DNA of 38,937 nucleotides, from assembly GCF_000006565.2 (NCBI RefSeq), contig NC_031477.1:121860-160796 (forward strand), written 5' to 3'. Shown piece by piece: positions 22,818 to 34,795 of this stretch. The position numbers were made by a program, and so were the translations under genes. The notes beneath the pieces were generated by a model. The model worked only from the letters and a program-made list of their open reading frames with translations. It did not search any database and had not been told where the DNA came from. The DNA is from Toxoplasma gondii ME49. Lineage: Eukaryota > Apicomplexa > Conoidasida > Eucoccidiorida > Sarcocystidae. Each line of letters starts with the position of its first letter. Positions within the stretch are counted from its first letter, which is position 1.

Positions 22818-23389
22818 GTGGAGTCCGACATCCCATCGTTTGTCCCTACACGGCTGCCTTCTCGAACGTCATACAGAGCTCCAGAAGGATGTGGTGTTTC
22901 TCAGCATGCCATATGAAAGAGGCAAAAGCATGGCAAGACAGCTGCTGGCTGTGTTCGGTACTCTGACGGAGGATACGAGACAGGCCACTTGTAGCTGCCG
23001 TCGCCTGTCTCGATGAGACACGAAGCCCGGCCTGCAACGCGACATTACTCCACAGCTCTGTCAAGTCCGATGGTCGTTCCCACATATCACCGCGGGACCA
23101 ATGCGTACGCCCATCGGCCGACGAACGCCCGCAGAGAAGCGTCAACTGGCAGATGAGACGAATGTAGCGCCTGACCAGCTCGCCCGCGTTGACCCCTGCC
23201 GCCCATCCACGTGCCCCGGCAAGCCTTTCGAACTAACACCAGTTTTGTGCCACGAGGTCCACAGCTGACACCGGTGTCGCCTTATGACAACCCGCAACGC
23301 ACCCCCACAGTTCACCTCGCAACCGCGACAGAATCAGTCGCAGAATTGTCGTCAGCCCATAGAGACAAAGGACTCGCGTTTCGTCTCTT
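22818..23389. repeat. Satellite D monomer (A-start hybrid), cut by a gap
   Basis: The first 50 bases are the A monomer start, then subfamily D. It recurs at 24752 and 29712. The copy is interrupted at the assembly gap. Confidence 0.85.
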
Positions 23390-23409
23390 NNNNNNNNNNN
23401 NNNNNNNNN
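23390..23409. other. Assembly gap, 20 Ns
   Basis: Exactly 20 Ns, a placeholder length. The left side is in satellite D and the right side in satellite A, two modules not adjacent elsewhere, so the true missing length is unknown. Confidence 0.95.
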
Positions 23410-24751
23410 ACGCATGTCATGGACGTCACATGCTGTGTTCGCGACTCGGACGGGTGACACGAGACACAGGGACACAGCATGTGCCGTTGCAAATTCCGAC
23501 ACATCCTTCTTGACGTCGGCACTGACCCTCGCGTGACGAGTCCGTACCTCATCATCCTGAAACATTCCAACATGTCGCTCTCACAAACGAATCGTGATGA
23601 GGCCGGCTCATAAATCTCTCGTGTTCAGTCATGGTTGCCGCCCATACGCATGCCATTGCAACCGTCCATAATCAATACGCGCTCAATACTACCATCGCCA
23701 CAACACACTTCACTGGGCGCTTCTCCTGGCCCGCAACGCACTTCTTAAGCTCAGCTCACGGCCCCGCCAGAAGCGATCGCATACTCGTCGTCAACCCTCA
23801 AAACCAAGGGACTCGCATTCCATCATTGACCACGAATTCATGGCAACCTACCGGCAGAGGCTGCGCCCAAAAGAAAATAACAGAGTGCAGGTAGGGTAAG
23901 CACTTCCTCATTCACCAAAGCAACCGACTCGCATTTTGTCCTCAACAACAAAGCCCTGGCGACGTACCGTCGAACGCTGCACCCGAAACAAATAGCGTAC
24001 AGGTTGTGATTGTGCAGGGAACATATCCAGGTTCATCCACAACCGCGGAGACCTGACATTCGCGCTGAGGTGGGCCCGGCTCTCCCATCGCTCAGCTGTA
24101 CGCACGTGCCTCGCAAAAAGTACATCGTCGCCCATAGAACAGACTGATGCACTCCGGATGCCCAAGAGACAAGTGAAGACGACTGCCAGCCGCATTCACG
24201 ACCCGGACAGGTGGTGCGAGACAACATCACGAGTATATGCCGTCGCCAGTGTCCGCCGAAAACGAAGCCCTGCCGTGACACAGCATCTCTGTTGACTGCC
24301 TAGCATCCGTTTGACACAGCCACAGAGTCTCGCGTGGCGAGTGCGTACCGCTCTCTGAGGAACACCCATATGTCGCGCTCGCCACACACGCGCGATGAAG
24401 TCGGCACCCCATGCGTTCGTGTGCGTGCATATCTGCCGCCTATCCAAATGCCTCGGCAACCCTGCACTATCAATACGCTTTCAATCACCCCGGCCTCCGT
24501 ACCGAACTCCGGTGGTTACCTCTTCTGGCCCGGAGCGCCCAGCCACAGTTCACCTCACAGCCCTGCCAGTCGCCAGCGCACACACATCACCAACCGTCTC
24601 AAACAAGAGGCAAGCACGACGTCGCCAACTGCAAACTCGAGGCATGCTTCCGAGTCAATATGGACGCGAAAACAACAAGGTGCCGCTTGACAAACCGCCG
24701 CGAACACACCCACGTTCGTCCGTAATCGGGCAGAGCCGACTGGCGTCCTAG
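23410..24751. repeat. Composite satellite unit A1-B-C-A2, second copy
   Basis: This matches 21480-22817 at offset 1935 with few differences. The missing start lies in the gap. Confidence 0.9.
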
Positions 24752-25962
24752 GTGGAGTCCGACATCCCATCGTTTGTCCCTACACGGCTGCCTTCTCAAA
24801 CGTCATTCAGAGCTCCAGAAGGATGCGGTGTTTCTCAGCATGCCATATGAAAGAGGCAAAAGCATGGCAAGCCAGCTGCTGGCTGTGTTCGGTACTCGGA
24901 CGGAGGATACGAGACAGGCCACTTGTAGCTGCCGTCGCCTGTCTCGATGAGACACGAAGCCCGGCCTGCAACGCGACATTACTCCACAGCTCTGTCAAGT
25001 CCGATGGTCGTTCCCACATATCACCGCGGGACCAATGCGTACGCCCATCGGCCGACGAACGCCCGCAGAGAAGCGTCAAATGGCAGATGAGACGAATGTA
25101 GCGCCTGACCAGCTCGCCCGCGTTGACCCCTGCCGCCCATCCACGTGCCCCGGCAAGCCTTTCGAACTAACACCAGTTTTGTGCCACGAGGTCCACAGCT
25201 GACACCGGTGTCGCCTTATGACAACCCGCAACGCACCCCCACAGTTCACCTCGCAACCGCGACAGAAGCAGTCGCAGAATTGTCGTCAGCCCATAGAGAC
25301 AAAGGACTCGCGTTTCGTCTCTTATCACCAACTCATGGCAACCTACCGACAGCGACTGCGCCCGAAAGAAAAAACACGAAGTGGAGAACGAATACATGCC
25401 CTCAGTGACCGAAGCAAGTGACGCGCATTTTGTCCTCAAAAACAGTCATGGCTACGAACCGACAAATGCTCCACCCGAAACAAAAGCGTACAGGTTGCAG
25501 TCGCTCTGGGAACACATCCAGGTTCGTCTGTAACAGGGGAGGGTCGATAGTGGCGTCGCGCTTGGGTAGAGTACCACGCCCCCACCGTTACTCAGTGTAC
25601 GAACGCCTTCCACAATCCCAGACGATGTTCCGGGAGGACGAGACGTTTTGACTCATGCCATAAGGAAGCAAACAAAAACATGTCGAGCTCGGCTCGGACG
25701 GGTGGTGCGAGACAACATCACGAGTATATGCCGTCGCCAGTGTCCGCCGAAAACGAAGCCCTGCCGTGACACAGCATCTCTGTTGACTGCCAAGCGTCCG
25801 TTTGACACAGCCACAGAGTCTCGCGTGGCGAGTGCGTACCAGTTGCTGAGGAACACCCATATGTCGCGCTCGCCACACACGCGCGATGAAGTCGGCACCT
25901 CATGCGTTCGTGTGCGTGCATGTCTGCCGCCTATCCAAAATGCTCGGCCACCCTGCACTATC
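24752..25962. repeat. Satellite D-E-C run
   Basis: Hybrid D monomer, then subfamily E (about 25420-25690, shared with 30790-31060), then C to the gap. E and D are diverged relatives of B and A: the words before GTTCGTCTGTAAC in D/E match GTTCGTCCGTAAT in A. Confidence 0.85.
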
Positions 25963-25982
25963 NNNNNNNNNNNNNNNNNNNN
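25963..25982. other. Assembly gap, 20 Ns
   Basis: Placeholder gap joining satellite C to satellite B. In the intact composites C is followed by A2, so a stretch including at least A2 and A1 material is probably missing. Confidence 0.95.
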
Positions 25983-26946
25983 CGTCAACCTTCAAAACCC
26001 AAGGGACTCGCATTCCATCATTGACCACGAATTCATGGCAACCTACCGGCAGAGGCTGCGCCCAAAAGAAAATAACAGAGTGCAGGTAGGGTAAGCACTT
26101 CCTCATTCACCAAAGCAACCAACTCGCATTTTGTCCTCAACAACAAAGCCCTGGCGACGTACCGTCGAACGCTGCACCCGAAACAAATAGCGTACAGGTT
26201 GTGATTGTGCAGGGAACATATCCAGGTTCATCCACAACAGCGGAGACCTGACATTCGCGCTGAGGTGGGCCCGGCTCTCCCATCGCTCAGCTGTACGCAC
26301 GTGCCTCGCAAAAAGTACATCGTCGCCCATAGAACAGACTGATGCACTCCGGATGCCCAAACGAGAATTCAAGACGACTGTCAGCTGCATTCACAACTCG
26401 GACAGGTGGTGCGAGACAACATCACGTGTATATGCCGTCGCCAGTGTCCGCCGAAAACGAAGCCCTGCCGTGACACAGCATCTCTGTTGACTGCCAAGCG
26501 TCCGTTTGACACAGCCACAGAGTCTCGCGTGGCGAGTGCGTACCGCTCTCTGAGGAACACCCATATGTCGCGCTCGCCACACACGCGCGATGAAGTCGGC
26601 ACCCCATGCGTTCGTGTGCGTGCATATCTGCCGCCTATCCAAATGCCTTGGCAACCCTGCACAATCAATACGCTTTCAATCACCCCGACCTCCGTACCGA
26701 ACTCCGGTGGTTACCTCTTCTGGCCCGGAGCGCCCAGCCACAGTTCACCTCACAGCCCTGCCAGTCGCCAGCGCACACACATCACCAACCGTCTCAAACA
26801 AGAGGAAGCACGACGTCGTCAACTGCAAACTCGAGGCATGCTTCCGAGTCAATATGGACGCGAAAACAACAAGGTGCCGCTTGAGAAACCGCCGCGAACA
26901 CACCCACGTTCGTCCGTAATCGGGCAGAGCCGACTGGCGTGCCTAG
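25983..26946. repeat. Satellite B-C-A2 run
   Basis: This is the right part of the composite unit. Its A2 section carries a one-base deletion near 26806 relative to 22675, which shifts every reading frame. Confidence 0.87.
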
Positions 26947-27602
26947 GTGGAGTCCGACATCCCATCGTTTGTCCCTAGACGGCTGCCTTCTCGAACGTCA
27001 TCGAGTGCCTTGGGAAAATGAGGCGTTTATTGGCATGGGGCATAGGAAAGGAACAAACGCATGTCATTGACGACAACATGCTGTGTTCGCGACTCGGACG
27101 GGTGATACGAGACACAGAGACACAGCATGTGCCGTTGCAAATTCCGATACATCCTTCTTGACGTCGGCACTGACCCTCGCGTGACGAGTCCGTACCTCAT
27201 CATCCTGAAACATTCCAACATGTCGCTCTCACAAACGAATCGTGATGAGGCCGGCTCATAAATCTCTCGTGTTCAGTTATGGTTGCCGCCCATACGCATG
27301 CCATTGCAACCGTCCAGAATCCATACGCTCTCAATCACCCCGACCTCCGTACCGAACTCCGGTGGTTACCTCTTCTGGCCCGGAGCGCCCAGCCACAGTT
27401 CACCTCACAGCCCTGCCAGTCGCCAGCGCACACACATCACCAGCCGTCTCAAGCAAGAGGCAAGCATGATGTCGTCAACTGCAAACTGGCGGCATGCTTC
27501 CGAGTCAATATGGACGCGAAAACAACAAGGTGCCGCTTGCGAAACCGCCAGGAACACACCCACGTTCGTCCGTAATCGGGCAGAGCCGACTGGCGTGCCT
27601 AG
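26947..27602. repeat. Satellite A monomer (656 bases)
   Basis: Same monomer as 20053-20708, with period 656 to the next unit. Confidence 0.93.
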
Positions 27603-28257
27603 GTGGAGTCCGACATCCCATCGTTTGTCCCTAGACGGCTGCCTTCTCGAACGTCATCGAGCGCCTTGGGAAAATGAGGCGTTTATTGGCATGGGGCATA
27701 GGAAAGGAACAAACGCATGTCATTGACGACAACATGCTGTGTTCGCGACTCGGACGGGTGATACGAGACACAGAGACACAGCATGTGCCGTTGCAAATTC
27801 CGACACATCCTTCTTGACGTCGGCACTGACCCTCGCGTGACGAGTGCCTACCGGAGCACCCTGAAACATTCCAACATGTCGCTCTCACAAACGAATCGTG
27901 ATGAGGCCGGCTCATAAATCTCTCGTGTTCAGTCATGGGTGCCGCCCATACGCATGCCATTGCAACCGTCCAGAATCAATACGCTCTCAATCACCCCGAC
28001 CTCCGTACCGAACTCCGGTGGTTACCTCTTCTGGCCCGGAGCGCCCAGCCACAGTTCACCTCACAGCCCTGCCAGTCGCCAGCGCACACACATCACCAAC
28101 CGTCTCAAACAAGAGGAAGCACGACGTCGTCAACTGCAAACTGGCGGCATGCTTCCGAGTCAATATGGACGCGAAAACAACAAGGTGCCGCTTGACAAAC
28201 CGCCGCGAACACACCCACGTTCGTCCGTAATCGGGCAGAGCCGACTGTCGTGCCTAC
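27603..28257. repeat. Satellite A monomer (655 bases)
   Basis: One base shorter than its neighbour because of the same single-base deletion in the AAGAGG(C)AAGCACGAC tract. Confidence 0.93.
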
Positions 28258-29711
28258 GTGGAGTCCGACATCCCATCGTTCGTCCCTAGACGGCTGCCTT
28301 CTCGAACGTCATCGAGTGCCTTGGGAAAATGAGGCGTTTATTGGCATGGGGCATAGGAAAGGAACAAACGCATGCCATGGACGACAACATGCTGTGTTCG
28401 CGACTCGGACGGGTGATACGAGACACAGAGACACAGCATATGCCGTTGCAAATTCCGACACATCCTTCTTGACGTCGGCACTGACCCTCGCGTGACGAGT
28501 CCGTACCTCATCATCCTGAAACATTCCAACATGTCGCTCTCACAAACGAATCGTGATGAGGCCGGCTCATAAATCTCTCGTGTTCAGTCATGGTTGCCGC
28601 CCATACGCATGCCATTGCAACCGTCCATAATCAATACGCGCTCAATACTACCATAACCACAACACACTTTCACTGGGCGCTTCTCCTGGCCCGCAACGCA
28701 CTCCTTAAGCTCAGCTCACGGCCCCGCCAGAAGCGATCGCATACTCGTCGTCAACCCTCAAAACCAAGGGACTCGCATTCCATCATTGACCACGAATTCA
28801 TGGCAACCTACCGGCAGAGGCTGCGCCCAAAAGAAAATAACAGAGTGCAGGTAGGGTAAGCACTTCCTCATTCACCAAAGCAACCGACTCGCATTTTGTC
28901 CTCAACAACAAAGCCCTGGCGACGTACCGTCAAAAGCTGCACCCGAAACAAATAGCGTACAGGTTGTGATTGTGCAGGGAACATATCCAGGTTCATCCAC
29001 AACCGCGGAGACCTGACATTCGCGCTGAGGTGGGCCCGGCTCTCCCATCGCTCAGCTGTACGCACGTGCCTCGCAAAAAGTACATCGTCGCCCATAGAAC
29101 AGACTGATGCACTCCGGATGCCCAAACGAGAATTCAAGACGACTGTCAGCTGCATTCACAACTCGGACAGGTGGTGCGAGACAACATCACGTGTATATGC
29201 CGTCGCCAGTGTCCGCCGAAAACGAAGCCCTGCCGTGACACAGCATCTCTGTTGACTGCCATCAACCCTTTTGACACAGCCACAGAGTCTCGCGTGGCGA
29301 GTGCGTACCGCTCTCTGAGGAACAGCCAGATGTCGCGCTCGCAACACACGCGCGATGACGTCGGCACCCCATGCGTTCGTGTGCGTGCATGTCTGCCGCC
29401 TATCCAAATGCCTCGGCAACCCTGCACTATCAATACGCTTTCAATCACCCCGGCCTCCGTACCGAACTCCGGTGGTTACCTCTTCTGGCCCTGAGCGCCC
29501 AGCCACAGTTCACCTCACAGCCCTGCCAGTCGCCAGCGCACACACATCACCAACCGTCTCAAACAAGAGGCAAGATCGACGTCGCCAACTGCAAACTCGA
29601 GGCATGCTTCCGAGTCAATATGGACGCGAAAACAACAAGGTGCCGCTTGACAAACCGCCGCGAACACACCCACGTTCGTCCGTAATCGGGCAGAGCCGAC
29701 TGGCGTGCCTA
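28258..29711. repeat. Composite satellite unit A1-B-C-A2, third copy (1454 bases)
   Basis: Same module order as 21365-22817. Small private changes occur in B and C (for example around 28654 and 29264). Confidence 0.88.
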
Positions 29712-30367
29712 CGTGGAGTCCGACATCCCATCGTTTGTCCCTAGACGGCTGCCTTCTCAAACGTCATTCAGAGCTCCAGAAGGATGCGGTGTTTCTCAGC
29801 ATGCCATATGAAAGAGGCAAAAGCATGGCAAGACAGCTGCTGGCTGTGTTCAGTACTCTGACGGAGGATACGAGACAGGCCGCGTCTAGCTGCCGCCGCC
29901 CGTCTCGATGAGACACGAAGCCCGGCCTGCAACGCGACATTACTCCGCAGCTCTATCAAGTCCGATGGTCGTTCCCACATATCACCGCGGGACCAATGCG
30001 TACGCCCATCGGCCGACGAACGCCCCGCAGAGAAGCGTCAAATGGCAGATGAGACGAATGTAGCGCCTGACCAGCTCGCCCGCGTTGACCCCTGCCGCCC
30101 ATCCACGTGCCCCGGCAAGCCTTTCGAACTAGCACCAGTTTTGTGCCACGAGGTCCACAGCTGACACCGGTGTCGCCTTATGACAACCCGCAACGCACCC
30201 CCACAGATCACCTCGCAACCGCGACAGAAGCAGTCGCAGAATTGTCGTCAGCCCATAGAGACAAAGGACTCGCGTTTCGTCTCTTATCACCAACTCATGG
30301 CAACCTACATCAGAGTCTGCGCGCAGACGAAAAACACGAAGTGGAGAACGACATACATGCCCTCAGC
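29712..30367. repeat. Satellite D monomer, third copy
   Basis: It matches 24752-25400 and ends at the 410-base gap inside the D/E junction. Confidence 0.87.
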
Positions 30368-30777
30368 NNNNNNNNNNNNNNNNNNNNNNNNNNNNNNNNN
30401 NNNNNNNNNNNNNNNNNNNNNNNNNNNNNNNNNNNNNNNNNNNNNNNNNNNNNNNNNNNNNNNNNNNNNNNNNNNNNNNNNNNNNNNNNNNNNNNNNNNN
30501 NNNNNNNNNNNNNNNNNNNNNNNNNNNNNNNNNNNNNNNNNNNNNNNNNNNNNNNNNNNNNNNNNNNNNNNNNNNNNNNNNNNNNNNNNNNNNNNNNNNN
30601 NNNNNNNNNNNNNNNNNNNNNNNNNNNNNNNNNNNNNNNNNNNNNNNNNNNNNNNNNNNNNNNNNNNNNNNNNNNNNNNNNNNNNNNNNNNNNNNNNNNN
30701 NNNNNNNNNNNNNNNNNNNNNNNNNNNNNNNNNNNNNNNNNNNNNNNNNNNNNNNNNNNNNNNNNNNNNNNNNNNNN
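30368..30777. other. Assembly gap, 410 Ns
   Basis: A sized gap inside the D/E satellite. The two flanks are adjacent in the intact paralogue near 25395-25420, and both carry GCCCTCAGC. Confidence 0.95.
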
Positions 30778-31990
30778 ATTGCCCTCAGCGACCGAAGCAA
30801 GTGACGCGCATTTTGTCCTCAAAAACAGTCATGGCTACGAACCGACAAATGCTCCACCCGAAACAAAAGCGTACAGGTTGCAGTCGCTCTGGGAACACAT
30901 CCAGGTTCGTCTGTAACAGGGGAGGGTCGATAGTGGCGTCGCGCTTGGGTAGAGTACCACGCCCCCACCGTTACTCAGTATACGAACGCCTTCCACAATC
31001 CCAGACGATGTTCCGGGAGGACGAGACGTTTTGACTCATGCCATAAGGAAGCAAACAAAAACATGTCGAGCTCGGCTCGGACGGGTGGTGCGAGACAACA
31101 TCACGAGTATATGCCGTCGCCAGTGTCCGCCGAAAACGAAGCCCTGCCGTGACACAGCATCTCTGTTGACTGCCAAGCATCCGTTTGAGACAGCCACAGA
31201 GTCTCGCGTGGCGAGTGCGTACCAGTTCCTGAGGAACAGCCAGATGTCGCGCTCGCCACACACGCGCGATGACGTCGGCACCTCATGCGTTCGTGTGCGT
31301 GCATGTCTGCCGCCTATCCAAATGCCTCGGCAACCCTGCACTATCAATACGCTCTCAATCACCCCGGCCTCCGTACCGAACTCCGGTGGTTACCTCTTCT
31401 GGCCCGGAGCGCCCAGCCACAGTTCACCTCACAGCCCTGCCAGTCGCCAGCGCACACACATCACCAACCGTCTCAAACAAGAGGCAAGATCGACGTCGTC
31501 AACTGCAAACTCGGGGCATGCTTCCGAGTCATTCTGGACGCGAAAACAACAAGGTGCTGCTGAGAAACCGCTGCGAACACACTCGCGTTCGTAGGCAGTC
31601 GGGAAGGGCCGACTGTCGTGTCTAGGTGAAGCCCAACGCTGCCGCTTTTAATCAGTATACGAATGCCTTCCACAATCCCAGACGATGTTCCGGGAGGACG
31701 AGACGTTTTGACTCATGCCATAAGGAAGCAAACAAAAACATGTCGAGCTCGGCTCGGACAGGTGGTGCGAGACAACATCACGTGTATATGCCGTCGCCAG
31801 TGTCCGCCGAAAACGAAGCCCTGCCGTGACACAGCATCTCTGTTGACTGCCAGCAACCCGTTTGACACAGCCACAGAGTCTCGCGTGGCGAGTGCGTACC
31901 TCTTCCTGAGGAACACCCATATGTCGCGCTCGCCACACACGCGCGATGAAGTCGGCACCTCATGCGTTCGTATGAGTGCATGCCTGCCGC
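30778..31990. repeat. Satellite E-C-A2-E-C run, right end of the field
   Basis: E and C modules match 25400-25960. A2 follows from about 31345, then a second E start at about 31650 and C to about 31990, where recognisable identity stops. Confidence 0.85.
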
Positions 31991-32678
31991 CAATTCACAT
32001 GCCGCAGCAAGCCCCTCAGCACTACCGGTTCATTTGGTTCGCCTGCACAGCTGACGCTGGTGTTTCGTCGCCACGCCGCGCTTGTCACCGTCACAGCCCA
32101 GGACTGATAATACCCCCCGCCAATCGCTACCGCATTCACGGCATCGTCCCTCAGTTCATGGGAGCATGCATGCTAACGCCGCCCTTGCAAGCAACCGAGG
32201 GCACGAGGGGGTCCACATACATCGAGATGCGTCTGCAACTGTGGGACGCCAGTCGTGCCTTGCTCTAGTTCGACTGTCACCTCGGTTCCCTCCCGTATTA
32301 GGCGTGCGCCTCCCACACCATATGACATTGCTCCGCTGAAGAATTAGTCTCGACCCACTGGTGCCAATTTTTGGGCGCGCGTCAGACGGTGCCACATCAC
32401 TCCCCTCGCACAGGCTATCGAATTGATATGCCAAGCCGCACTGTATCGGCAGACCATGATAAAGTCGTCCAAACGCCGCGTCAGTGCTCCGTCTCCTACA
32501 CCGTTCACGCAGTGTCCCCCAATAGACAATCACTCATTCTGTCACCATCGCTCTCCAGAGTTTGGGCCGGCGGCGCTCCCTCTGATGTCCAAGAACAAGC
32601 TCCGTAAACTGCCTAACGCTCCCTCAGCTTTCCTCACTCGGTTCGGAACACCACAGCCCGCCCTACGTGTCGGGCCAC
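31991..32678. other. Diverged satellite-like DNA, no gene seen
   Basis: C-rich plus strand with overlapping short ORFs in several frames. No block matches other parts of the window at high identity. Confidence 0.45.
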
Positions 32679-33013
32679 GGATAGGACGCCCGTAGCCGCC
32701 AAACCGCGCATAACTTGCTGCCAGGGAACCACCAGAGTTCGCAGACCGCACGACCCTAACGGGCAAAACTGTTGTCACCAACACAGTAACTACAACACAC
32801 ATGAGGCCTTCCTCTTCTGGCCCAGGGAGATAAACGTCGTACGACACTCACACCACCGGTTCACAGCTCATTGCTGTGTAGGAACAGGAGTGTCAATAGT
32901 CTTGGTGGCTGTGGTCTCGACTTTGACGAGGTGTCCACGACTGCACGCGTAGCGGCCGTAACCTATTTCGGTCCAGTGTAATCCAGACCCCGCGACCCGA
33001 CATATTCTGCAGA
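32679..33013. repeat. Duplicated block, copy 1
   Basis: 32679-32860 matches 35476-35657 (offset 2797), and 32866-33013 matches 36074-36220 (offset 3208). In this copy the two halves are almost adjacent. In the other they are separated by about 416 bases. Confidence 0.9.
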
Positions 33014-33259
33014 ACCACTTTCTTTCGTGTGTGTTCGGTTCCAGCCGAGGTTGTGACAGGCGCGTACATCGACAAGCTGAGCAGAGGTTTCATACGTCAT
33101 TGTGCAGTGATGCCATGTATGCGTTTTCCAATCAACTGATCCGCATTTCCGCCTGCTATTCTTCTGTCTGACCTCGCCTTCATCAAACGCAATACGAAAG
33201 TGCGGCTGAACCGGCCTCTGGCTCCGATAGCCACGCCTGGCGGTACGCAACGGACTCAT
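32963..33259 (-). CDS. Hypothetical minus-strand ORF, Cys-containing, unknown product
   Basis: A 98-codon minus frame of natural composition (contains VDWKTHTWHHCTMTYETS and VRACHNLGWNRTH) ends in the duplicated block. Moving by one frame near 32990 continues into a tail containing GYGRYACSRGHLVKVETTA that stays open to a TGA at about 32869. The second copy of that tail (36076-36357) is open in one frame without the shift because it lacks one G. This is suggestive of a decayed secreted-type gene, but no family is recognised and the strand is not proven. Confidence 0.25.
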   Translation of the reverse strand: MSPLRTARRGYRSQRPVQPHFRIAFDEGEVRQKNSRRKCGSVDWKTHTWHHCTMTYETSAQLVDVRACHNLGWNRTHTKESGSAEYVGSRGLDYTGPK

Positions 33260-34414
33260 ACAGCTCCCACCCCACCAGTAACAACCGCATACATTTCATC
33301 AACTCCATTACCCAGTGAACTTATTTTGCTTTCAAAAGTACATGCTCGGTTCCTACGTTCATGGCCTGCCCACGATCAACAAGCGGAAAGGATCCTGATG
33401 TGGACTAATCATTATGTGTCAGTAACCGTGGGACACCTTCAGAATGCTACAAGCGGTCGCCTATCCGTTCGTTCCTGACGACGGGCTTGCCTACGGGTCC
33501 GTGTTCCACCGCGGCCCTAAAGGCCTGATAACGATCCACAAATGCATACCCCTGGCCACGAATAATCCAACTCCACAGCAGTGTCTGTCCCCTGATGGTA
33601 GCATCCTGTGCCCCAGCAAAGCCTCTCTACTAAATATGCCAAATCGCGTAGAAGCGGAAGACCATACTGAAACCAAGACCCCTGTCACTGCCACGCTGCT
33701 TAACCCATCCGCCCCATACCAAAAGAGAACTACGTTGGTCGCGCCCAACCATTCCCACTAAGTGCACCGAACTACTGCAGCGGACCTCCAGTGTCGTTCC
33801 TTACTGTTGCCGTCGTGCTCGATGCCCTTGATTTACACTATCCTCTGGCACACGTCGCGAGTCAAATACTTCTACACACTCTCCGGTGGCTGCTTACTCC
33901 CTGACGCAATATCACATTTCACCGAACATACCAAGTCTGAAACCAAACGCGACCCCCTCAAGGAGCAGTCGTCATCCCGAGAAAAACATATGCCCCACGC
34001 CTCATCATTAGCGCCAAGCCTTACGCGCAACAGCAACAAGCGCGACAGCTGTGCCGAGCCAACACACGATTCCTCCAGAGTGCTCAGACACCACGAAATC
34101 CTGCGATATCAGAACAAACCTCGAGAAGTTCTGCCCGTCGTGAGATCCCGGTGTCATATTTGTTTCACATCGGCTGTTGCAGCGCCGTTTGCACTTGCAT
34201 GGCAACCACATTTACCAAGGGCAAGCGAATCAGACGCAGCAATCAGAATCACGGCGGCTATGCTCAACATGCCTTCGCAAATGGGTCGAACGCGAAGGCA
34301 ATAAAGCAACAGGCGGCTCCCGTCCCAAGCGTGACGGCCCAACGGCCGGGCACACAATGAACGCATGCGACAGCATCTAGTCAGGCACAAGAAGGCCGCG
34401 AAAGAAGGGAAAAC
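33260..34414. other. Diverged repeat-like DNA, no gene called
   Basis: The part 34000-34330 is a diverged relative of 37230-37520 and 38660-38937: it shares word order such as GTAACAGCAACACGCG-like and CACCG-rich blocks. Plus ORFs of 105 and 180 codons occur but follow composition. Confidence 0.45.
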
Positions 34415-34795
34415 CTATAAAAAAGTCAAACTCTGTTGAGATAACCAGTCCGGATTGACAGGTCTGTCACAAGCATTGCCCGCTCCTATCAGTATACGAA
34501 CGCGAGTGCGGACGCTACTAATATGTGCGTTCTCGATGTCTACAGATGATACGCGGTACGGCGCATAGCTAGTGTTGCCTGCAACACTGAACCACACAAT
34601 AGGGCTGTTGACACAACACTGCTCCCGAATGCTTTCAACTATCGCAAGTATCGTCGCTGAAAGACCTAGTGATATGGGCGTACTGTGACAGCCTGAGTGA
34701 ATTCGGGACATGCCACACTTCACATATGTGTTAAACGCGACAACAAGCAACGTGTCAGCACACACACCTACCGCACCAAGAGTCTGGCGTCGCAA
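34415..34795 (-). CDS. Hypothetical 126-codon ORF, unknown product
   Basis: This minus frame is unusually long for the strand, on which stops are frequent. It has natural composition (contains CVNSPIVWFSVAGNTSYAPY and DIENAHISSVRTRVRIL). It ends at a TAG at 34415-34417. An internal ATG would give about 98 residues. There is no signal sequence, no domain and no second copy in the window to test frame conservation. Chance is a real alternative. Confidence 0.25.
   Translation of the reverse strand: MRRQTLGAVGVCADTLLVVAFNTYVKCGMSRIHSGCHSTPISLGLSATILAIVESIREQCCVNSPIVWFSVAGNTSYAPYRVSSVDIENAHISSVRTRVRILIGAGNACDRPVNPDWLSQQSLTFL

Noticed and set aside
20709..23145. Protein-level conservation between satellite subfamilies A and D (shared MTFEKAAV on the minus strand and ERH...AVF on the plus strand)
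   Set aside because: The two readings are codon-aligned on opposite strands, so both follow from DNA identity. My hand count shows second codon positions varying at least as much as the others.
30107..31034. 269- and 284-residue ORFs across 30107-31034
   Set aside because: They are made of satellite sequence plus 410 unknown bases read as open. They are artefacts of the gap.
20053..31990. CRISPR-like array
   Set aside because: The period is about 655 bases with no short repeat plus unique spacer pattern. This is satellite DNA in a eukaryote-like contig.
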